Below are positions 59,018-64,000 of a DNA stretch of 64,000 nt, piece after piece (position 1 is the stretch's first letter; every line of letters begins with the position of its first letter). A program made the position numbers and the translations under genes. The stretch is from Nafulsella turpanensis ZLM-10. GTDB lineage: Bacteria > Bacteroidota > Bacteroidia > Cytophagales > Cyclobacteriaceae. The stretch is from positions 124,001 through 188,000 of the forward strand of contig NZ_ANNU01000002.1 of assembly GCF_000346615.1 (NCBI RefSeq), given 5' to 3'. The notes under the pieces were generated by a model. That model saw only the letters and a program-made list of their open reading frames with translations, was not told the DNA's origin and made no database searches.

Positions 59018-62000
59018 TTAATCTTCCACCAGAACTCCTTTATGCTCCTGAATAGTAAACTTAAACCGGCTTCCCTTTCCCAGGTAACTTTCTACCCAAA
59101 TTCTGCCTCCCCACTTTTCCACAAACTCTCGACAAATAGCCAGACCAAGATTTCTTTCTTCCTGCCTGAAGCTCGCGGCCATGGAGGTTAATTTCTTACC
59201 ACGGAATAATTGAGCCACCTGCTCTCTACTCATTCCCAACCCATTATCAGCCACTTCTATCAGGCATATCCCCTCTTTTACAGAAGCACTTATCCTTACC
59301 ATTCCTTTTTCCAGCGAAGATTTCAGCGCATTTACCAAAAGGTTCCGGAGCACGAGCTGCAGGAGATTTTTATCGGCCAGCACATATATGGCAGGGTCTG
59401 TTTCGTTCTCCAGTCCCACTCCTTTTATCTCTGCCTCCTGTCTGTACAGCATTACGCTTTCCTCGATAAGCTGATAAAGATTTACCTGAACCGGTTTATA
59501 AACAAAACCATTCATCTGGTCTTGTGCCCAGGCAAGCAAGCTATCCATGCGATTCAGTTGCTGTCCAATCTGCTGGCTTAGATCACCGCAGTATTTCTGC
59601 AGCTCCGCTTTGGAAAGTTGTTTCTGATGAAAGAGATTTAAAACACCCAGGGTAGAGATCAGAGGTCCTTTCACATCGTACGAAAGCGTAGATAGCAACT
59701 GGTCCTTCAATTGGTTCAACTGCTTCATTTCTTCTTTCTGATGCGCAAGAGCATCCCGCTGTGAAACAACGGCTGATGTCCGTTTTTCCACCATACTACC
59801 GAGCTGCACATTTATGGCCTTCAGCATCCGAATCCGCCAGAGAAAAAGGATTCCGGCGAATGAAAGGATAAGCAAAAGGGAAAGAACCTGAAACCACCTG
59901 TGTTCATAAAAATACGCCTGCTGAATAAATGAAATGCTGGAAGGCTCCTGACTCCATACACCATCTTCATTAGCCGCTCTCACCCGAAAGGTATATGCTC
60001 CTGCTGGTATATTGGTGTAATAAGCAATTCTTCTTGTGCCTGCTTCATGCCAGATATTTTCAAAATTTTCCAGCTGATACTGAAAACGGGTAGCAGCTGG
60101 CGCACGGTAGTTAAGACCTGTATAGGCAAACTCAAAATATTTTGTTCCTGCCGGAAATTGAATAGCTCCCTGAGCCGAATACTCGATGTCAGCCCCAGCT
60201 CTTACCTTTTCAATAATGACTTCAGGTACTCTTGAATTTTGTGGTACCTGCTCCGGGTCGATGGCACTAACTCCTTTTAATGTAGCAAACCATAGCTGTC
60301 CGTTACCATCCATTGCTCCCCTGGAAGAAGGGGTAATCTGGCTACTGCCTAAACCGCCGGCTTTTGTAAAATGCTTATAGTCCGATTCCTGCAATGGTAA
60401 ATCTCCTTCAGCAAAAGCATACAGCTTTTTTCCCGGAAGCTTAAATATTCCGCGGTTTGTACTTAGCCAAAAGCCTCCGATGCTGTCTTCCTGTATCTGA
60501 AAAAATGTATTTGCAAATAAGCCCTCCCGTTCACTTTTAGTTTTCAGCTTTCCATTCCTGAGAAGGCTAATGCCATTGTTGGTCATAAACCAAATACTGC
60601 CATAACTATCCTGATATATATCAAATACCACTTCGCTTGCCAGCTGCCCCGAAGGAGCAAAAAGGCGCAATTCCCCCTGCTCTAAAAAATAAACGCCATT
60701 GCCATTTGTTCCAATCCATAGTCTTCCCTGCCTGTCCCGGCAAATCGACATGATGTAATACTGTCTTAAAATTTCTAAGGCAGGAATATCCTGCACCTTT
60801 CCTCCTTTAATGCAGTAAAGCCCGCTATTGGTCCCTACCCACACCTGGCCATCTTCTTCTGCAAAAAGCCGCCGTACCCTTATTTCAGGTTTACCCTCTT
60901 TTTCAAGCGCTACTGGTACGAATATTCCCTCTTCAAAAGTGAATAAGCCGGCATAAGTTCCTACAAAAAGTTTCCCTTCCTTGTCCCGGACCATATCCCG
61001 AATGCGATTTACCATTTCACCTTTACCTGCTCTGAATGATTTGAGGTGTTGGTCTGCCGTTAAAAAAGCCATTCCGTTATCCGTTCCTATCCAAACCCCT
61101 TCATCATCCGGATATACGCTGTGTATTACTTCATTCGGAAGACCTTCGAGGAGGGTATAATTTCTGAACTTCCCATCCCGAAGCCGCATAAATCCACTTC
61201 GGTAGGTGCCAAACCAAATACTGCCTTCATTGTCGCTGTATACCGCCTGCACATTATCTTCCCCGGCCTCCCCTTCTACTGTTAGAAGTTCGAGCTTTTC
61301 ATTTGCCAGCCTTAAAAGCCCTGCGTCTGTCCCGAACCAAATAGTTCCCAGCTTATCCACCTCTATGCCATTCACAAAAGTTTTTAAATGAGGAGCCACA
61401 TCTTCTATCTTCTCTCCCTTCATTAATGAAATACCCTCTTCCGTTCCAATCCATAGCCGGCCATCCTTTCCCAATTCAAGGGAGCGGATAAAATTGCTTG
61501 CCAGGCCATGAGTGGTTGTATACTGCCGGAGACCAGATACATCATATCGCCACAGGCCTTTTCCAAGGGTACCAATCCAAAGGGCTTCCGTGGTTTGGAG
61601 CAGGCAGTAAACGTTAAGCTCAGAGAGTGGTTGAGGTAGCTCCTTTAACTCCCCGTCTACAAAATAAGAAAGGCCTCCACGGCTGCCAATCCAGAGGTTA
61701 CCCCTTTCATCTTCAGCAAAGGAAGTTACTGTTCCATTCGGGAGAGCAGCATTAAAAGAAGGAATTTTAAATTCTTCACTTTCATACACCAGAACTCCTT
61801 TCCCGTTAGAGCCTATCCACAGCCGCTCCCGGCTATCTTCAAAAACGGTGAGGAGGCTGCTTGTACCAAAAGAAGGAGTATTCCGCTGGTTAAACACTTT
61901 AGCCTTTAAACCATCGAATCGTACGAGTCCATCGTAGGTAATCAGCCAGAAGTACCCATTACCTGCCTTCAGGTGGGCCATTACCGAATTATTCGGAAGG

Positions 62001-62173
62001 CCATCTTCGGTTGTCCAGGCATCGAGCATAAATTGGGTAAGCACTTTAGAGGTATCAGGTGCCTGTGGCTGAGGTAGAGGCGACTGCGCATAAAAGAGAG
62101 AAGGGATCAGACACAAAAAGACAATAGCAACTGATCGCAGGAGAAAACTGGCTTTGTAAAAATAGTAAAGCAT
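59018..62173 (-). CDS. Propeller-Y_Y_Y sensor histidine kinase with Tyr in place of the phospho-acceptor His
   Basis: A 1051-residue inner-membrane sensor; the ATG at 62171-62173 precedes a signal peptide (LLRSVAIVFLCLIPSLFYAQ). Fourteen or so propeller blades (WIGSNGKGVLVY, WIGTEEGISLM, WIGTDNGMAFL and so on) fill about 45-660, then a Y_Y_Y domain about 670-745, a membrane helix about 757-780, a coiled coil, and a kinase core. The H-box reads LSTLSYDVKGPLIS with Tyr832 (codon TAC) where SHD is standard. The N-box (LRNLLVNALKSS) and G1 (VADNGLGMS) are kept, but the G2 box is reduced to RNLGLAICREF. No receiver domain. The protein may be a pseudokinase or signal in trans. Confidence 0.92.
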   Translation of the reverse strand: MLYYFYKASFLLRSVAIVFLCLIPSLFYAQSPLPQPQAPDTSKVLTQFMLDAWTTEDGLPNNSVMAHLKAGNGYFWLITYDGLVRFDGLKAKVFNQRNTPSFGTSSLLTVFEDSRERLWIGSNGKGVLVYESEEFKIPSFNAALPNGTVTSFAEDERGNLWIGSRGGLSYFVDGELKELPQPLSELNVYCLLQTTEALWIGTLGKGLWRYDVSGLRQYTTTHGLASNFIRSLELGKDGRLWIGTEEGISLMKGEKIEDVAPHLKTFVNGIEVDKLGTIWFGTDAGLLRLANEKLELLTVEGEAGEDNVQAVYSDNEGSIWFGTYRSGFMRLRDGKFRNYTLLEGLPNEVIHSVYPDDEGVWIGTDNGMAFLTADQHLKSFRAGKGEMVNRIRDMVRDKEGKLFVGTYAGLFTFEEGIFVPVALEKEGKPEIRVRRLFAEEDGQVWVGTNSGLYCIKGGKVQDIPALEILRQYYIMSICRDRQGRLWIGTNGNGVYFLEQGELRLFAPSGQLASEVVFDIYQDSYGSIWFMTNNGISLLRNGKLKTKSEREGLFANTFFQIQEDSIGGFWLSTNRGIFKLPGKKLYAFAEGDLPLQESDYKHFTKAGGLGSSQITPSSRGAMDGNGQLWFATLKGVSAIDPEQVPQNSRVPEVIIEKVRAGADIEYSAQGAIQFPAGTKYFEFAYTGLNYRAPAATRFQYQLENFENIWHEAGTRRIAYYTNIPAGAYTFRVRAANEDGVWSQEPSSISFIQQAYFYEHRWFQVLSLLLILSFAGILFLWRIRMLKAINVQLGSMVEKRTSAVVSQRDALAHQKEEMKQLNQLKDQLLSTLSYDVKGPLISTLGVLNLFHQKQLSKAELQKYCGDLSQQIGQQLNRMDSLLAWAQDQMNGFVYKPVQVNLYQLIEESVMLYRQEAEIKGVGLENETDPAIYVLADKNLLQLVLRNLLVNALKSSLEKGMVRISASVKEGICLIEVADNGLGMSREQVAQLFRGKKLTSMAASFRQEERNLGLAICREFVEKWGGRIWVESYLGKGSRFKFTIQEHKGVLVED

Positions 62174-62356
62174 AGGTAAAACCTTGATAAACAAAGGTCA
62201 ATAAAAAGCTGGATAAATACAAAAAAAAATCTTGATAAAGAATTAATGACCAGGAAAATAAAAGAGGAGACTTTTAGAGGAAGAAGCAGAAGGAAGGCAC
62301 GTTAAGAATTCTGCAAAGACATAAAATTAAGTTGAACGTTCAGCACATAAGGAAGT

Positions 62357-63112
62357 TCAATCATACTGAAGTTCCTTCACCTGTTCATTTTTTTCCAGCT
62401 CTTTTCTGCCATAAGCTTTATTCTTTGCCCAGTAGCTGGCAGCATATTTTTCAACATCCAGCCCAAGCAAATCTCTGCCCCAAATATAAATATCATGGGC
62501 AAAGACCTTCCAGACTCCTCCATCAGTAAAACGGCGACTGGAAGTAAGAGTAGACTTTCGAATCAATTTTAATTTTCCGTATTTTTGAAGATTCCTGCAC
62601 AGGTAAGCTGCTTCAAGAAGATTTCGCTCGGGCCATCCTCCGGCCTTTAAATAGGCATCGCGGCGGACAAATATACCTTGGTCGCCATAAAACCGTTTGC
62701 GGTAGCGGTACCGGATCCGGTTAACAAGGGTTATTAAATAAAGGGGAATACTAAAGCGATCGAAGGAAAACTCAAAAGCCCCGCCAACTACTTTTGGATC
62801 TTTAAGAGAGTTTTTAATTTCCGAATCGTAATGCTCCGGTACAATGGTATCGGCATCCAGGAAAAATAAAACATCGCCCTGAGCAATATTAGTAGCCATT
62901 CGTAATGCCCTGCATTTTTTACCCGCCATCCGCGGATTAACAATTGTAACGACCTCTTCATGCTCAATTTCTTTTAAAGTGCCGTCCGTTGAGCCGCTGT
63001 CAATTACAATAATTTCATACAGGGGCTGATCGGCCCTCTCCAGAAGAGTTTGGAGGGTTTTTCTTATGGTGGCTCCCTCATTGAAGGTAGGAATAATAAC
63101 ACTTAATCTCAT
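62357..63112 (-). CDS. Family 2 glycosyltransferase
   Basis: A 251-residue GT2 enzyme. LSVIIPTFNEGATIRKTLQTLL is the nucleotide-sugar-binding start, the metal-binding DxD is in FFLDADTIVP, and GGAFEFSF and GDQGIFVRRDAYLKAGGWPE form the acceptor side. The size and these blocks fit the small cytosolic GT2 group that glycosylates lipids or carotenoids in Bacteroidota; the sugar is unknown. It has no multi-span membrane part. The next gene lies 150 bases upstream on the same strand, so they could form one unit. Confidence 0.9.
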   Translation of the reverse strand: MRLSVIIPTFNEGATIRKTLQTLLERADQPLYEIIVIDSGSTDGTLKEIEHEEVVTIVNPRMAGKKCRALRMATNIAQGDVLFFLDADTIVPEHYDSEIKNSLKDPKVVGGAFEFSFDRFSIPLYLITLVNRIRYRYRKRFYGDQGIFVRRDAYLKAGGWPERNLLEAAYLCRNLQKYGKLKLIRKSTLTSSRRFTDGGVWKVFAHDIYIWGRDLLGLDVEKYAASYWAKNKAYGRKELEKNEQVKELQYD

Positions 63113-63264
63113 CAGGAAAAACGGAAGTCGCTCAAGAAGGATTTAGAATAGTACTCAAGCATATACTATTTCTCAGCCTCACTTTAGAAGTGGGCTAACA
63201 GCTTTAACTCCGTAGAATTTAAAAGGTTTCGTTTATTTTGAAGTTATTTCAATCTTTCTTCTCT

Positions 63265-64000
63265 CTAATATTCTTTCTGCCGGTCTACCTGGTTTTGTAG
63301 TTTTTCTCCTGCCATCATTCTCAGGTAGTTAGCGATAATTTGTGGAATGGCAGCATCGGGCTGCGTTACACTGGCAATATGCGGGGTAATTAAAATAGAA
63401 GGATGGTTCCAGAAAGGATGTACTTCAGGCAAAGGTTCTTTCTGAAATACATCCAGCAATGCAGTGCCAATATAACCTTTTTCCAGGGCTTGCAATAAAT
63501 CATCTTCCACCAAATGTTCCCCCCTTGCAACATTGATGAGAAAGGTACCTTTCCTGCAGTTTTTAAATAACTGCAGGTTAAGAAAACCTCTGGTTTCTGA
63601 AGTAAGCGGTAACAAACATATTAAAACATTTACCTGCTGAAGAAAATCGAGCAGCTCAGGCTGGCCTGCAAAACTCCGTACCCCCGGCACCTCTTTCCTG
63701 CTATGACTATAGCCGGAAACCGGAAAACCTAATGCCACCAGCTTTCGGGCAATGTCAGTTCCTAAAGTTCCCATTCCTAAAATCCCTATCCGGATGGGCC
63801 TTTCGGGTTCATCGCTGTATCCCCACTTATTCTGTTGCTGAAGTAAAGGATATTCCTCCATCCGCTTATGGTAACCTAAAACCGCTGCCAGCAGGTAATT
63901 ACTCATACTCCTGGTAAGCTGTTCGTCTACAATGCGGGTAATCTGCCAGTGGGACGGCATATTTTTATCCTGCATAATATGGTCAACCCCGGCTCCCATG
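63265..64000 (-). CDS. D-isomer-specific 2-hydroxyacid dehydrogenase, N-terminus outside the window
   Basis: The visible 244 residues are the C-terminal three quarters of an NAD(P)-dependent dehydrogenase of the glyoxylate/hydroxypyruvate reductase A (GhrA) type. The frame is open to the window edge, and SMGAGVDH is internal in this family, so the true start lies beyond. The Rossmann GILGMGTLGTDIARKLVALG, the catalytic arginine in NVARGEHLVEDDL, the glutamate and PFWNHPSILITPHIASVTQP with the catalytic histidine are intact. It reduces a 2-keto acid such as glyoxylate. Confidence in GhrA over other subtypes is moderate. Confidence 0.9.
   Translation of the reverse strand, partial: MGAGVDHIMQDKNMPSHWQITRIVDEQLTRSMSNYLLAAVLGYHKRMEEYPLLQQQNKWGYSDEPERPIRIGILGMGTLGTDIARKLVALGFPVSGYSHSRKEVPGVRSFAGQPELLDFLQQVNVLICLLPLTSETRGFLNLQLFKNCRKGTFLINVARGEHLVEDDLLQALEKGYIGTALLDVFQKEPLPEVHPFWNHPSILITPHIASVTQPDAAIPQIIANYLRMMAGEKLQNQVDRQKEY

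Overview
The window looks like a chromosomal segment from a member of the Bacteroidota, most likely a Cytophagales-type environmental bacterium. The reasons are promoter-like TAnnTTTG boxes (with TTTG upstream before the tRNA genes), few obvious Shine-Dalgarno sequences, sensor kinases with beta-propeller plus Y_Y_Y periplasmic parts, a PD40-OmpA protein, a SpmA/SpmB-like gate-domain fusion, and the gene families themselves. This assignment is inference from content; no species is named. There is no phage, insertion sequence with a transposase, CRISPR array or rRNA operon.

Layout. 0-5 kb (minus strand): an exopolysaccharide locus with a Wza-like export lipoprotein, GDP-fucose synthesis (fcl, gmd) and the start of a Wzz/Wzc-like gene running off the left edge. 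It is broken up by REP-like repeats and a small GIY-YIG gene. 5-13 kb: citrate synthase, acyl-CoA-binding protein, a DEAD-box helicase and RsmE, separated by unusually repeat-rich spacers that hold two more GIY-YIG genes. 13-37 kb: mostly housekeeping genes on both strands (gate-domain transporter, tex, ureohydrolase, sixA, topA, sirtuin, menC, ppa, queA, tyrS, lipid-metabolism genes, accA) plus a GAF/PAS signalling protein and a frameshifted MscS channel gene. 37.8-38.0 kb: two identical tRNA-Asp genes. 38.2-38.9 kb: a decayed histidine kinase. 39-51 kb: a lipoprotein, a TPR protein, two large sensor kinases, an S9 peptidase and a PD40-OmpA protein. 51.6-54.7 kb: MoxR ATPase, VWA protein, CYTH protein and a GroES-like protein. 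54.9-59.0 kb: a tight four-gene operon (C39-like peptidase, RimK-type ATP-grasp ligase, GCS2-type ligase, N-formylglutamate amidohydrolase-like hydrolase). 59-64 kb (minus): a giant propeller sensor kinase, a family 2 glycosyltransferase and a partial 2-hydroxyacid dehydrogenase.

The most interesting system is the 54.9-59.0 kb operon. Two amide-bond-forming ligases sit with a cytosolic cysteine peptidase and an amidohydrolase, as expected for making and trimming a peptide-like metabolite or a peptide tag on a protein; the product cannot be read from sequence. Next come the association of three GIY-YIG genes with palindromic repeats (one is flanked by near-identical direct repeats, another has lost the catalytic arginine), and a propeller sensor kinase whose phospho-acceptor histidine is a tyrosine because of one base change. 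Two genes are visibly broken: mscS by one base, and a histidine kinase by nonsense and frameshift mutations.
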